NCBI RefSeq assembly: GCF_013087515.1
Contig: NZ_JABFCN010000057.1
Span: 27,402 to 91,401 of the forward strand
Length of the DNA stretch: 64,000 nucleotides
Origin: Rhizobium sophorae
GTDB lineage: Bacteria > Pseudomonadota > Alphaproteobacteria > Rhizobiales > Rhizobiaceae
Direction: 5' to 3'
Shown: piece by piece, positions 25,875 to 34,099 of the stretch
How positions within the stretch are numbered: position 1 is the first letter of the stretch
Layout: each line of letters starts with the position of its first letter
Notes under the pieces: generated by a model
What the model was told of the DNA's origin: nothing
The model's input: only the letters and a program-made list of their open reading frames with translations
The model's database searches: none
Position numbers and translations under genes: made by a program

Positions 25875-26486
25875 ATGGGACGCCATCGCGAATTCGATGT
25901 GGAGAAAGCGCTCGACGCCGCTTTATGCGTCTTCTGGCGCAAGGGCTACGAGGGTGCCTCCTATACCGACCTCACCGAGGCTGCCGGCGTCGAGAGACCC
26001 GCCCTCTATTCTGCATTCGGCAACAAGGAAGCCCTCTTCCGCCTGGCCCTCGATCGCTATTCCGAGCGATTCCTGCACTACATTCCGGAGGCGCTTCAGC
26101 TGCCCACGGCGCGCCAGGTTGCTGCGCACATCCTCTTCAACGCAGCCGATCTCAATACGCGTTACCCCGACCATACGGGATGCCTCGGCATCAATGGCGC
26201 CGTGGCGGGATCCGATGAAGCCGAACCTGTGCGGCAGGTGTTGATCGATTTTCGTGCGGCTGGTCAGGCGCAGCTTCGTGAACGCTTCGAACGGGCAAAG
26301 GCTGAGGGCGACTTGCCGGAGACGGCCAAAGCCGATGCCCTTGCAGCTTTCGTGATGGCTCTCACGCATGGCATGGCGGTGCAGGCCAAAGCCGGGTTCA
26401 GCCGTGAGATGCTGGAGGCCGTTGTCGAACAAGCGCTGTCCACCTGGCCGACCGGCCGTTCCACGCCCTCCGAAACATCATCCTAA
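25875..26486 (+). CDS. TetR/AcrR regulator (module 1)
   Basis: 203 residues; the DNA-binding domain spans about 1-55, with FDVEKALDAALCVFWRKGYEGAS then LTEAAGVERPALYSAFGNKEALF. This is the subfamily often placed beside reductases and isomerases. It is divergent from the SDR pair. A strong promoter and palindromic sites lie immediately upstream. The protein at 27429 is a paralogue with the same organisation. Confidence 0.9.
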   Translation: MGRHREFDVEKALDAALCVFWRKGYEGASYTDLTEAAGVERPALYSAFGNKEALFRLALDRYSERFLHYIPEALQLPTARQVAAHILFNAADLNTRYPDHTGCLGINGAVAGSDEAEPVRQVLIDFRAAGQAQLRERFERAKAEGDLPETAKADALAAFVMALTHGMAVQAKAGFSREMLEAVVEQALSTWPTGRSTPSETSS

Positions 26487-26588
26487 AGCTTCAGTAAGAA
26501 GCACGAGCGGTCCCTCGGGCCGAAAGAAGGGACCGACCTCCGTCGATCCCCTCATGTCTTTTGCAAGTCGCAGGCAACATATCCCGAT

Positions 26589-27329
26589 TCAGGTGTTCAA
26601 GCCGCCATCCACTGTGAGGATGGTTCCCGTGATGTGCTTTGCAGCAGGGCTTGCGAGGAAAGCCACAGCGGCGGCCACATCTTCCGGCTCGCCGTAACGG
26701 CCAAGTGGGATCAGGGCACGCTGGAAGTCGGCGAAGTCGCCATTGGCGGGATTCATTTCGGTGTCGGTCGAACCCGGCTGGACCAGGTTTACGGTGATAT
26801 CGCGAGATCCGAGTTCCCGCGCGAGGCCGCGGGTAAACGAGTGGAGCGCGGATTTTGTCATGAAATAGACCGTACCGGTATCACCGACGATGCGTTCGGC
26901 GCCGACCGAGCCGATCGTGATGACGCGGCCTCCCGCCTGCAGATAGGGAATGGCGGCCTGCGAAGCGAGCAAGGGCGACCGCACATTTACGTCGAGGAGC
27001 GCATCGATCTGCTCGACGCTGACGTCGGCGATCGCACCGTAAAGCGCGATTGCGGCATTGTTGACGAGAATGTCGAGACCGCCAAGTGCCTGGGCGGCCT
27101 CGTCGACCGAGCGCTTCACGGCCGCCGGATCGGCGCTGTCGGCCTGGATGGCAAGCGCTTTGCGGCCCTTGCCCTCGATCGCCCGGACGACTTCGGCGGC
27201 GCGATCGGCCGAACGCTCATAGGTGATGGCGACATCAGCGCCCTTGTCGGCAAGCGCCAATGCGATGGCGGCACCAATGCCACGCGAGCCCCCTGTGACG
27301 AGGGCACGCTTTCCAGCCAGTTCTGTCAT
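26589..27329 (-). CDS. Short-chain dehydrogenase, FabG-like (module 2)
   Basis: 246 residues with TGGSRGIG near 11-18, NNAAIALYG near 87, YFMTK near 155 as the catalytic Tyr/Lys pair, and a C-terminal ITGTILTVDGGLN. The preferred start 27329 follows AGAGAAG; a start at 27359 would add ten residues. It resembles the product at 24958 and, like it, is divergent from its own TetR gene. Substrate unknown. Confidence 0.88.
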   Translation of the reverse strand: MTELAGKRALVTGGSRGIGAAIALALADKGADVAITYERSADRAAEVVRAIEGKGRKALAIQADSADPAAVKRSVDEAAQALGGLDILVNNAAIALYGAIADVSVEQIDALLDVNVRSPLLASQAAIPYLQAGGRVITIGSVGAERIVGDTGTVYFMTKSALHSFTRGLARELGSRDITVNLVQPGSTDTEMNPANGDFADFQRALIPLGRYGEPEDVAAAVAFLASPAAKHITGTILTVDGGLNT

Positions 27330-27347
27330 GATCTTCTCTTTCTGTAG

Positions 27348-27415
27348 TGATCGACACATAAATAGCTAGGCACGTTGCGATGGGGTGTCAATGGGTTTAT
27401 ATAATGATCGATGCA
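27348..27415. promoter_or_regulatory. TetR promoter and repeated sites (module 2)
   Basis: TTGCGA (27375-27380), 17 bases, then TATATA (27398-27403) forms a rightward promoter. TGATCGACACA (27348-27358) and TGATCGATGCA (27405-27415) repeat directly around it. The segment TGTCAATGGGTTTA aligns with TGTCAACGGGTTTA of module 1 in the same position relative to its promoter. Confidence 0.6.
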
Positions 27416-27428
27416 AAAATCGGATGAG

Positions 27429-28079
27429 ATGTCGAACGTCAACGAAACCCCTGCCCGCAGTCGCGGGCGGCCGCGGGCGTTCGACCGGGAAGCAGCCTTG
27501 GCTCAAGCGACCCGGCTGTTCTGGATCAAGGGTTTCGAGGCGACCTCGATCGCCGACCTCACCGAGGCGATGGGGATCGGATCGCCGAGTCTCTACGCGG
27601 CATTCGGCTCGAAGGAAGCGCTCTATGCCGAGGCGCTGCGCCACTATCGCGACAACAACGAGGCGCTCGTCTGGGCCGGCTTCTTTTCCGCAGGCACGGC
27701 CCGTGAGGCGGTGAGGTCGTTTCTGATGGATTCGGCCGCTGCCCTGACCGGCTGTGTCGTGGATATTCCCCGCGGCTGCATGGTGGCGCTCTCTTCGGTC
27801 GGCAGCGAGGGCCATGTGGAACTCGGCGAACTCGTGCGCGCCGCCCGCGCCGTCACACTCGAGCGCCTGAAGGCGCGCCTGAACCAGGCGATATCAGCAG
27901 GCGAAATTCCAGTCTCGACCGACGTCCACGCGCTTGCTCGCTTCGTGCAGACCGTTCAGAACGGCATGTCGATCCTGGCCCGCGACGAAGCGACCCGCGG
28001 CGAACTGGAGGCCGTCGCCGAACTCGCCATGCTGGGTTGGGACACTCGAATCGGGGATGCTGAGCGCAGGCAGGGCTGA
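27429..28079 (+). CDS. TetR/AcrR regulator (module 2)
   Basis: 216 residues with helix-turn-helix at about 15-60 (FDREAALAQATRLFWIKGFEATS, LTEAMGIGSPSLYAAFGSKEALY). ATG 27411 is also in frame but lies inside the predicted operator and only about 8 bases after the -10; it would make a leaderless mRNA, so 27429 is favoured. Paralogue of the regulator at 25875, divergent from SDR module 2. Confidence 0.88.
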   Translation: MSNVNETPARSRGRPRAFDREAALAQATRLFWIKGFEATSIADLTEAMGIGSPSLYAAFGSKEALYAEALRHYRDNNEALVWAGFFSAGTAREAVRSFLMDSAAALTGCVVDIPRGCMVALSSVGSEGHVELGELVRAARAVTLERLKARLNQAISAGEIPVSTDVHALARFVQTVQNGMSILARDEATRGELEAVAELAMLGWDTRIGDAERRQG

Positions 28080-28126
28080 CCGCGTTTCGAATATCGTTAC
28101 GCGGATCCTGCGTCACCTCCTCGCAG

Positions 28127-29164
28127 TCAAATCTCCCCAGCCGACGGCCCCCAGACATCCGTCAGCGCAAAACCACCCGGATGCGGATCGAAGGGGTCGA
28201 GCGCTACCTGGGTCAGGCCGAAGGTAAAGCCGCGGCCGGTGATGGTTGGGATGACGGCGGGGCGGCCGGCCACTTCGGTCACCGCCTGGAGGCCGACTTC
28301 GAATTCGGAGCCGATGATCGATTTCGAGGTGAAGGTGTCGCCGACCTTGGCCTTGCCGCGGGCATAAAGCGTGGCAAGATTGGCGGAATTGCCGGTGCCG
28401 CAGGGCGAGCGGTCGGCCCGGCCCGGCCACATGGTGGTGCAGGTGCGCACCGTGCCATCGGCTTCCGTATCGCGGAACATCACATAGGCGACGCCCGAGA
28501 TCGCCGGAATCTCGGGATGGACGACCTTGATGTCGCGATTGATCAGCTCCTTGAGGATCATGCCGGCCTGGACGAGGCCGGCGGCATTGGCCTTCTCGAT
28601 CGTCAGACCGATCTGGCCGACATCGACCAGCGCATAGAAAATGCCGCCATAGCAGATATCGGCCTTGATCCTTCCCCAATGCGGCGTGTCGATCCCGACA
28701 TCGAGCTCATGCACGAAGGAGGGCACCATGGTGAGCTTCACCTTCTCGCAGCGCCCGTCGCGGCAGGTCGCCGTCGCCTTGACGAGGCCGGCGGCAGTTT
28801 CCAGCTTCACGATCGTCTCCGGCTCCTTCATCTCGACGATGCCGGATTCGAGCAAGGCCGTGGTGACGCAGATCGAGTTCGAACCGGAGCTCGCATGCGC
28901 CTGGTCGGGCTGCAGGATGATGAAGGCGGCGTCGGCCTCCGGGTGCCGTGCCGGCAGCAGCAGGTTGACCGAGCCGATCGGGGCGCCGCGCGGTTCCAGG
29001 CAAAGGAAGCGGCGCAGTTCGTCACCCTTCGGATCGGTGTTCAGCCAATGCAGCTGGGCGGCCACGGTATCGCCCGGGATCTTCGGCACGCCGCCGATCG
29101 CGACACGGCCGATCTCGCCTTCAGCATGGACATCCAGCAGCTGGATCGTGCGCTTCCATCTCAT
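28127..29164 (-). CDS. Proline-racemase-family protein, possible 3-hydroxyproline dehydratase
   Basis: 345 residues. The second active-site motif is CGTG with Cys255. The first motif, MCGH in racemases and 4-hydroxyproline epimerases, here reads SSGS around Ser93, so the first catalytic Cys is a Ser. In this superfamily a hydroxyl residue replacing one of the two cysteines goes with dehydration rather than epimerisation (human trans-3-hydroxyproline dehydratase has Thr at the other site), so dehydratase activity is inferred, not shown. Last gene of the unit with an SDR and a FAD amino-acid oxidase. Confidence 0.78.
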   Translation of the reverse strand: MRWKRTIQLLDVHAEGEIGRVAIGGVPKIPGDTVAAQLHWLNTDPKGDELRRFLCLEPRGAPIGSVNLLLPARHPEADAAFIILQPDQAHASSGSNSICVTTALLESGIVEMKEPETIVKLETAAGLVKATATCRDGRCEKVKLTMVPSFVHELDVGIDTPHWGRIKADICYGGIFYALVDVGQIGLTIEKANAAGLVQAGMILKELINRDIKVVHPEIPAISGVAYVMFRDTEADGTVRTCTTMWPGRADRSPCGTGNSANLATLYARGKAKVGDTFTSKSIIGSEFEVGLQAVTEVAGRPAVIPTITGRGFTFGLTQVALDPFDPHPGGFALTDVWGPSAGEI

Positions 29165-29179
29165 ATCGAAAACTCCATA

Positions 29180-29890
29180 TCAGACGTGACGGGTGACGCC
29201 GCCATCGACGCGGATATTCTGGCCGGTGATATAACCCGCACCATCGGAGAGCAGGAAGGCCGCGGTCTTGGCGATCTCCTCGACATGGCCAATGCGCTTC
29301 ATCGGGACCTTCTCGGCGGTCCCGGGCTTGTGGTTCAGGCTATCGATATAACCCGGCAGGATGCAGTTCATGCGGATATTGTCGGCCGCATAACGATCGG
29401 AATAGAGCTTGGTGAAGGCGCCGGCAGCGGCGCGATAGGTGCAGGAAACCGGGAAGACCAGCGTCGGCTCATAAGCGGCGAAAGTGGTGATGTTGACGAA
29501 GGCGCCCTTGCCCTGTTTCAGCATGACCGGCGTCACCAGGCGGGCCATGCGCACCAGCGACAGGATCATCATGTCGGAACCGAGCGTCCAGTTCTCGTCC
29601 GATATATCGAGCAGGTCGCCCTTCGGCGGATGGCCGCTCAGGTTGACGACGGCGTCGATGCGGCCATAGGCCTTCATCGTCAGGTCGAAGATCGCCTTCA
29701 GATCCTCGGCCTTTTCGGCCACGCCGCGCGCGGCGACGCCGCCAAGTTCGGCCGCCAGCTTCTCGCAGCTTTCCGAAGGTGACATCAGCGCCAGCTGATA
29801 GCCCTGTGCGGAGAGCTCGCGGGCGATCGCCTCGCCCATGCCGCGGCCGCCGCCGGTGATCAGCGCTACGGGTTTGGTGGTATCGGACAT
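29180..29890 (-). CDS. SDR-family protein with altered active site
   Basis: 236 residues with TGGGRGMG near 12-19, NLSG near 82, a Ser near 147, and a C-terminal GYITGQNIRVDGG. The canonical YxxxK reads YRAAA, so the catalytic lysine is replaced by alanine; a lysine occurs nine residues after the tyrosine. It may be non-catalytic, use another residue, or bind NAD for another purpose. It lies 9 bases after the FAD oxidase gene and 15 before the racemase-family gene. Confidence 0.82.
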   Translation of the reverse strand: MSDTTKPVALITGGGRGMGEAIARELSAQGYQLALMSPSESCEKLAAELGGVAARGVAEKAEDLKAIFDLTMKAYGRIDAVVNLSGHPPKGDLLDISDENWTLGSDMMILSLVRMARLVTPVMLKQGKGAFVNITTFAAYEPTLVFPVSCTYRAAAGAFTKLYSDRYAADNIRMNCILPGYIDSLNHKPGTAEKVPMKRIGHVEEIAKTAAFLLSDGAGYITGQNIRVDGGVTRHV

Positions 29891-29899
29891 CGGGGCCTC

Positions 29900-31150
29900 C
29901 TAATATCGGTCTATGCGGAACGGGGTTATATCGAGGGATGGTTTGAGCCCCGTCACCATATCGGCGATCACCAGCGCTGTCGTTGCCGAAAAGGTCAGGC
30001 CGAGATGGCCATGGCCGGTCGCATAAAAAACGCCGGGCATTTTCCGCGACGGCGAAATGATCGGGATCGTATCGGGCAGCGCCGGACGATGCCCCATCCA
30101 TTCCGTTGTCTCCTCGACCTTGAGGCCGGGCAGCGCGCGCTGGGCATGGCGCACCAGCACCCGCGGACGGCGGAAATCCGGTGCGGCATCGAGGCCGGCG
30201 AGCTCGACATTGCCGCCGACCCGGATGCCGCCGGCCGTCGGCGTCACCATGAAGGCGCGATGCGGCCAGATCACCGAATAGCGCATCGTGATGCCGGGCT
30301 TCATGATCTGCGTGTGATAGCCGCGCTCGGTTTCGAGCGGAATCGGCTCGCCGAGCTTTTCGGCAAGGAAACGGGTGTGGACGCCGGCGGCGAGCACGAC
30401 CGAACCGGCCTCGATGCGCCTGCCATCCGCGAGGAGAACGACGGCGGTGCCGTCACCCCTGCGCTCGATATTCCGCACAGTGCCGGAGACGAAGGTCGTG
30501 CCCGCAGCCTTTGCGGCGTCGGTGAGTTTCACCACCAGCTTGTAGGGGTCGCGAATCGACTTGTTGTCGGGAAGCAGCACGGCTTTGGCGATCGCCGGCG
30601 ACAAAGTGGGCTCGTAATATTGGATGGCGCCGTTGCTCAAAACCTCGAATTCGAGGCCGTAGCGCTGCATCATGGCGAGATGACCGCGATCGGCGGCGAA
30701 TTCCGCCTCCGTCTCATAGATCGCCAGACATCCTTCCTCGGTCATCAATTCGGGTGCGCCGATCGCCTGGAGCATCTCTCTGAAATCGCCGAGCGCGCGG
30801 CGCGACAGGCTCATGCCGGCATCCTCGATCTCTCGGAGACGCGAGGGCCGGCCGGCGGCGAGGAAGCGCAGGAACCAGGGCAGCATCCTGGCGGCATAGG
30901 AGGGACGCAGCCAGACCGGGCCTTCGGGATCGAGCAGCCAGCCGGGGATCTTCTTCCAGGTCGAAGGGCCGGAACCCGCGGCAAAATCAAGCGCGATGCT
31001 CGCCATGTTGCCGAAAGAGGTGCCGCGGCCCGGCTCCCCCTTGTCGATCAGCGTCACCTCAAGGCCGCGCCGCTGCAGCTCGAAGGCGATCGAGGCGCCG
31101 ATCACGCCCGCGCCGACGACAACTACGCTTTTCTTCGTCTCATTCGCCAT
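29900..31150 (-). CDS. FAD-dependent D-amino-acid oxidoreductase (DadA-like)
   Basis: 416 residues of the DAO family: dinucleotide-binding GAGVIGASIAFELQRRG at 13-29, followed by DKGEPGRGTSFGN, and a C-terminal FAD contact FYATGHGHLGLTFS near 378. The genomic pairing with a proline-racemase-family enzyme and an SDR suggests oxidation of a D-hydroxyproline or other cyclic D-amino acid with electrons passed to the chain; the substrate is inferred only. First gene of the three-gene unit. Confidence 0.86.
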   Translation of the reverse strand: MANETKKSVVVVGAGVIGASIAFELQRRGLEVTLIDKGEPGRGTSFGNMASIALDFAAGSGPSTWKKIPGWLLDPEGPVWLRPSYAARMLPWFLRFLAAGRPSRLREIEDAGMSLSRRALGDFREMLQAIGAPELMTEEGCLAIYETEAEFAADRGHLAMMQRYGLEFEVLSNGAIQYYEPTLSPAIAKAVLLPDNKSIRDPYKLVVKLTDAAKAAGTTFVSGTVRNIERRGDGTAVVLLADGRRIEAGSVVLAAGVHTRFLAEKLGEPIPLETERGYHTQIMKPGITMRYSVIWPHRAFMVTPTAGGIRVGGNVELAGLDAAPDFRRPRVLVRHAQRALPGLKVEETTEWMGHRPALPDTIPIISPSRKMPGVFYATGHGHLGLTFSATTALVIADMVTGLKPSLDITPFRIDRY

Positions 31151-31220
31151 GAATCAACCCATCGCACGGCAGACAGGATTGCCGCGATGAATCTGATATA
31201 TCACAACGGAGGTGATGCCT

Positions 31221-31345
31221 AGAGCGGTTCAGCTTTTCATGGAAACACAGAACAGCTCTAACCTCTAGTTTTACGCAATTCCCGGCAAAACCGCTTCGCG
31301 CTTTGCCTGGGAAAACCGCTTCGCACTTTTCCTGGAATTGCTCTG
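31221..31345. repeat. Rhizobial intergenic palindromes with internal tandem duplication
   Basis: AGAGC-GTTC pairs with GAAC-GCTCT at about 31221-31259. A second palindrome (TACGCAATTCC to GGAATTG, 31271-31342) contains a 25-base tandem duplication, 31287-31311 and 31312-31336, centred on AACCGCTTCGC. A related single-copy element lies at 47062-47117. Confidence 0.7.
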
Positions 31346-31353
31346 TGGAATTT

Positions 31354-32631
31354 TTACTGGCTTTCCGGCAGGCCGGCGCCGACGCTGTCGCCGACCGAAC
31401 CGACGGTGTTGTTCATCGACTGGCCGAGACGCTTCAGCTGGGCGTCGTAGTTGCGCCGCGTGCGCGGATCGAAGATCGCAATCGGCGTGCTGACGGCAAC
31501 ACTGACCGCACTTCCGGCGGTCTGGGCAGCACCCATCGCCACGGCGCCGACGGCCTCGCCGAGCCCGACATTAGAATCGGTGATCGTCTGGCCGGCAATC
31601 AGCCGGTCGCCGATCAGCTTCACCACCTCGGGGCTTTCGGCGAACTTGCCGTGGTTCAGCCGGTCGCCGCCCTTGAGCTTGGTGAGGTCGAGCACGGTGA
31701 TGCCGGCCGCCTCGAGCTTGCTGCGGTAAGGTTCGACGGAAGGATCGATCTGGCCGAGCCGGTCGACATTGCCGGAGATGCGCCGCGACAGCGCCAGAGC
31801 CCGATCGTCCTGCGAGACGAAGATGGTGAAGTGCGGCCTTTCCTTGCCGAGGCTCGCGAACTGGCGGCCGAAGACATCAACATCGAGATCCGGCGAGGCA
31901 AGGATGACATTGTTGATCTTCGGTGCAACATGACCGTTGCGGATCGCCATCTGTCTGAGCGATTCGACGGTCAGCCAGGTGCCCATCGAATGCGCCATGA
32001 TGGTGATGTCGCTGACAGCGGGATTGGCGGCGGTGCGGGTCAGCAGTTCCTCCAGCGCGTCGCGGGAATAGTTGGTGCTTTCCTTGTCGTAATTATAATC
32101 GAAGATGCTGCCGCGCGACGGCCAGGTGAAGACGACCGGAGCGACGTCGGCATGCGAATCATGAACGATCTGCGCGAAGCGGTAGACGGCATCCTCATAA
32201 CGGTTGTTGAAGCCGTGGACGAAGACCAGCACGCGGCGGCTCTTCGGCATATGGGTCTTCAGCCAGGTCTCGCCGGCCCGCTCGCCTTCCAGGGGATCGA
32301 CCGAAACGGTGACGAAATTGCGCAGCGGATCGGCCGGCAAGCGGCTTGGCCATTGCACCTGGCCGGCCTTGCGATTGGCTTCCGGCGGGATCGAGACCTC
32401 GACGGCATTGACGGCGAGCCCGGTGCCCCGTTCGCCGGAGAATAGCACGGCAGGATTGTCGTCGGCAGCACGCGTCGTCGCGACGAGCAGATCGACCTTG
32501 GAGGTGCCGGGGGCCGCGATGCCGGCCGCCTGCATGACACCGACCGGCCTGCCGCCGCAGCCGGCGAACACCATCGTTGCAACCAGAAGACCTGTCAGAG
32601 CCGCGGGCGAGCCGCCTCTTTTGCCGATCAT
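31354..32631 (-). CDS. Alpha/beta-hydrolase lipoprotein (DUF900 type)
   Basis: 425 residues with a lipoprotein signal (hydrophobic 11-25 and lipobox VFAGC, Cys about 25). The hydrolase domain has the FVHGFNNRYEDAVYR oxyanion region near 136, the nucleophile elbow AHSMG near 213, an Asp in ASPDLDVDVF near 246 and a LNHGKF histidine near 332. The last 90 residues are low-complexity Ala/Gly/Val-rich. It is probably an esterase or protease-like hydrolase on the periplasmic membrane face; the substrate is unknown. GGAG precedes ATG 32631. Confidence 0.84.
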   Translation of the reverse strand: MIGKRGGSPAALTGLLVATMVFAGCGGRPVGVMQAAGIAAPGTSKVDLLVATTRAADDNPAVLFSGERGTGLAVNAVEVSIPPEANRKAGQVQWPSRLPADPLRNFVTVSVDPLEGERAGETWLKTHMPKSRRVLVFVHGFNNRYEDAVYRFAQIVHDSHADVAPVVFTWPSRGSIFDYNYDKESTNYSRDALEELLTRTAANPAVSDITIMAHSMGTWLTVESLRQMAIRNGHVAPKINNVILASPDLDVDVFGRQFASLGKERPHFTIFVSQDDRALALSRRISGNVDRLGQIDPSVEPYRSKLEAAGITVLDLTKLKGGDRLNHGKFAESPEVVKLIGDRLIAGQTITDSNVGLGEAVGAVAMGAAQTAGSAVSVAVSTPIAIFDPRTRRNYDAQLKRLGQSMNNTVGSVGDSVGAGLPESQ

Positions 32632-32756
32632 GACCAAACTCCAATCGGTTCACGCACCGGACAGGCGGCGCCTGTTCAAATAGTCCGACGGGGCTTGCCG
32701 AGTCAAACCGCGAGAGGTGAAAGCCTTTTTGGGCATGAGAAAATAGAGACTTGGGA

Positions 32757-32885
32757 AAAAAGAAAAAAGCCCGACGCGGGAGGAGGTGCGCCGGGCTCTT
32801 GATCCTGACTGACAACTGGGAGGAGGAGTGTTGTCAGTCCGATGTAAGAGCGCTGGGAGGAGGAGTGCGCTGCTTACGAAGATAG
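32757..32885 (-). ncRNA. Alpha-r14-like small RNA with three CCTCCTCCC loops
   Basis: On the minus strand three hairpins in succession each expose CCTCCTCCC in the loop. Stem 1 pairs 32867-32871 with 32849-32853 and 32873-32877 with 32844-32848 around a 13-base loop. Stem 2 is a perfect 10 bp, 32830-32839 with 32807-32816, also around 13 bases. Stem 3 pairs 32788-32796 with 32769-32777 and runs into TTTTTT at 32768-32763, so it doubles as the terminator. This matches the rhizobial alpha-r14 family (NfeR1/Smr14C-like), whose loops target ribosome-binding sites. The 5' end is estimated. Confidence 0.85.
32763..32796 (-). terminator. Terminator of the alpha-r14-like sRNA
   Basis: A 9-bp stem with one A-C mismatch and a 10-base loop holding CCTCCTCCC is followed by T6, C, T6-type sequence on the minus strand (32768 downward). 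Confidence 0.85.
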
Positions 32886-33159
32886 TAATAGCCAATTCTT
32901 TTGAATCGGAATAGCGAAAATACCGCAATGCAGCAATGCGCTGAACGCAATGCTTGCCCTCAAAATAACAGGTCGTCGCCTCATTTTGCAGCATGTTTGA
33001 CCAGATGGTCAAAATTGTGCTGAAAATTGTAGCCTCGGGGATCGCCGATGGACTTGTCCTTATCCGCCTGCCGGCACCAACCGGGTCGAGCCACGGATCT
33101 CGACCCGTCGTTCGGACCCCCGCAAACGGGCGAAGGGGATATGCCGCGCCCTCTCGATT

Positions 33160-33186
33160 CCTCTTCTCCCCAGCGGGGAGAAGAGG
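33160..33186. repeat. Perfect 12-bp hairpin repeat downstream of the aldo/keto reductase
   Basis: CCTCTTCTCCCC (33160-33171) and GGGGAGAAGAGG (33175-33186) enclose a 3-base loop. Related GGGGAGAAGAG sequence occurs at 4395-4410 after otsA, so it is a dispersed intergenic element. The 33000-33217 stretch around it holds no gene. Confidence 0.65.
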
Positions 33187-33217
33187 ACATGCCGCGACCT
33201 CTCCGTTCCCCGCCTCG

Positions 33218-34099
33218 TCAGGCAGCCTTGAAGACCTTGCTGCCCTCGGCGTCGAGGGCCGAGAATTCCTCGTTTGAGAGGGTGATGTCGACGGCTGCGA
33301 CGTTTTCCTCGAGATGTTTGACCTTGGAGGTGCCGGGGATCGGCAGCATGACCGGGCTGCGCTTCAGCACCCAGGCGAGCGCGATCTGGCTGGGTGCTGC
33401 ATTGTGCTTTTTGGCGATGGTATCGAGCAGCGAGCCGGGCTTGGCGAGGTCGCCGGCAGCGAGCGGATACCACGGAATGAAGCCGATATTGTGCTTGGCG
33501 CAGTAATCGAGCACGTCCTCGCTGGTGCGATCGACGAGATTGTAGCGGTTCTGGACGGTGGCAACCTTGAAATGCTTCGAGGCGGCTTCGATGTCGGCAA
33601 CGGACACTTCGCTCAGACCCGCATGGCGGATGAGGCCGGTATCAAGCAGCGATTTGATCGCATCGAACTGTTCCTTGGCCGGCACCTTCTGATCGATCCG
33701 ATGCAGTTGCCAGAGATCGATCTGCTCGACGCCGAGATTGCGCAGGCTCTTATGTGCCTGCTGGATCAGATATTCCGGACGGCCGACGGGCAGCCAGATA
33801 TCGGGGCCGTGGCGGGTCAGGCCGCCCTTGGTGGCGATGACAGACTTGCCGCCATAGGGATGCAGCGCTTCCTTGATCAGCCATTCGGAGACATCGGGGC
33901 CGTAGGAGTCGGCCGTATCGATGAAGTTGACGCCGAGTTCCGGCAGGCGCTTCAGCGTGCGGATGGATTCGGCATGATCGGAAGGCTCGCCCCAGATGCC
34001 CTTGCCGGTGACGCGCATGGCGCCGAAACCGAGACGATTGATCTCGATATCGCCGCCGATCTTGAAGGTACCTGATTTGGCTGCGTTGTAACTGGACAT
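33218..34099 (-). CDS. Aldo/keto reductase
   Basis: 293 residues with a TIM-barrel AKR tetrad: Asp and Tyr in DTADSYG near 54-60, Lys in ATKGG near 83, and His in LHRID near 122. The C-terminal LPIPGTSKVKHLEENV segment carries the NADPH phosphate site. Substrate not assignable. GAGAGGAAAG lies before ATG 34099; the in-frame start at 34123 is less likely. Transcribed alone, leftward. Confidence 0.9.
   Translation of the reverse strand: MSSYNAAKSGTFKIGGDIEINRLGFGAMRVTGKGIWGEPSDHAESIRTLKRLPELGVNFIDTADSYGPDVSEWLIKEALHPYGGKSVIATKGGLTRHGPDIWLPVGRPEYLIQQAHKSLRNLGVEQIDLWQLHRIDQKVPAKEQFDAIKSLLDTGLIRHAGLSEVSVADIEAASKHFKVATVQNRYNLVDRTSEDVLDYCAKHNIGFIPWYPLAAGDLAKPGSLLDTIAKKHNAAPSQIALAWVLKRSPVMLPIPGTSKVKHLEENVAAVDITLSNEEFSALDAEGSKVFKAA

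Noticed and set aside
28181..29782. A 533-residue rightward open frame
   Set aside because: It is antisense to the racemase-family gene and the SDR; composition is typical of a shadow frame.
30005..31222. A 405-residue rightward open frame
   Set aside because: It lies antisense to the FAD oxidase, with no recognised family.
32817..32866. GGAGGAGG on the plus strand as ribosome-binding sites
   Set aside because: No start codon follows at a proper distance, and the symmetry and T-run show a minus-strand RNA.
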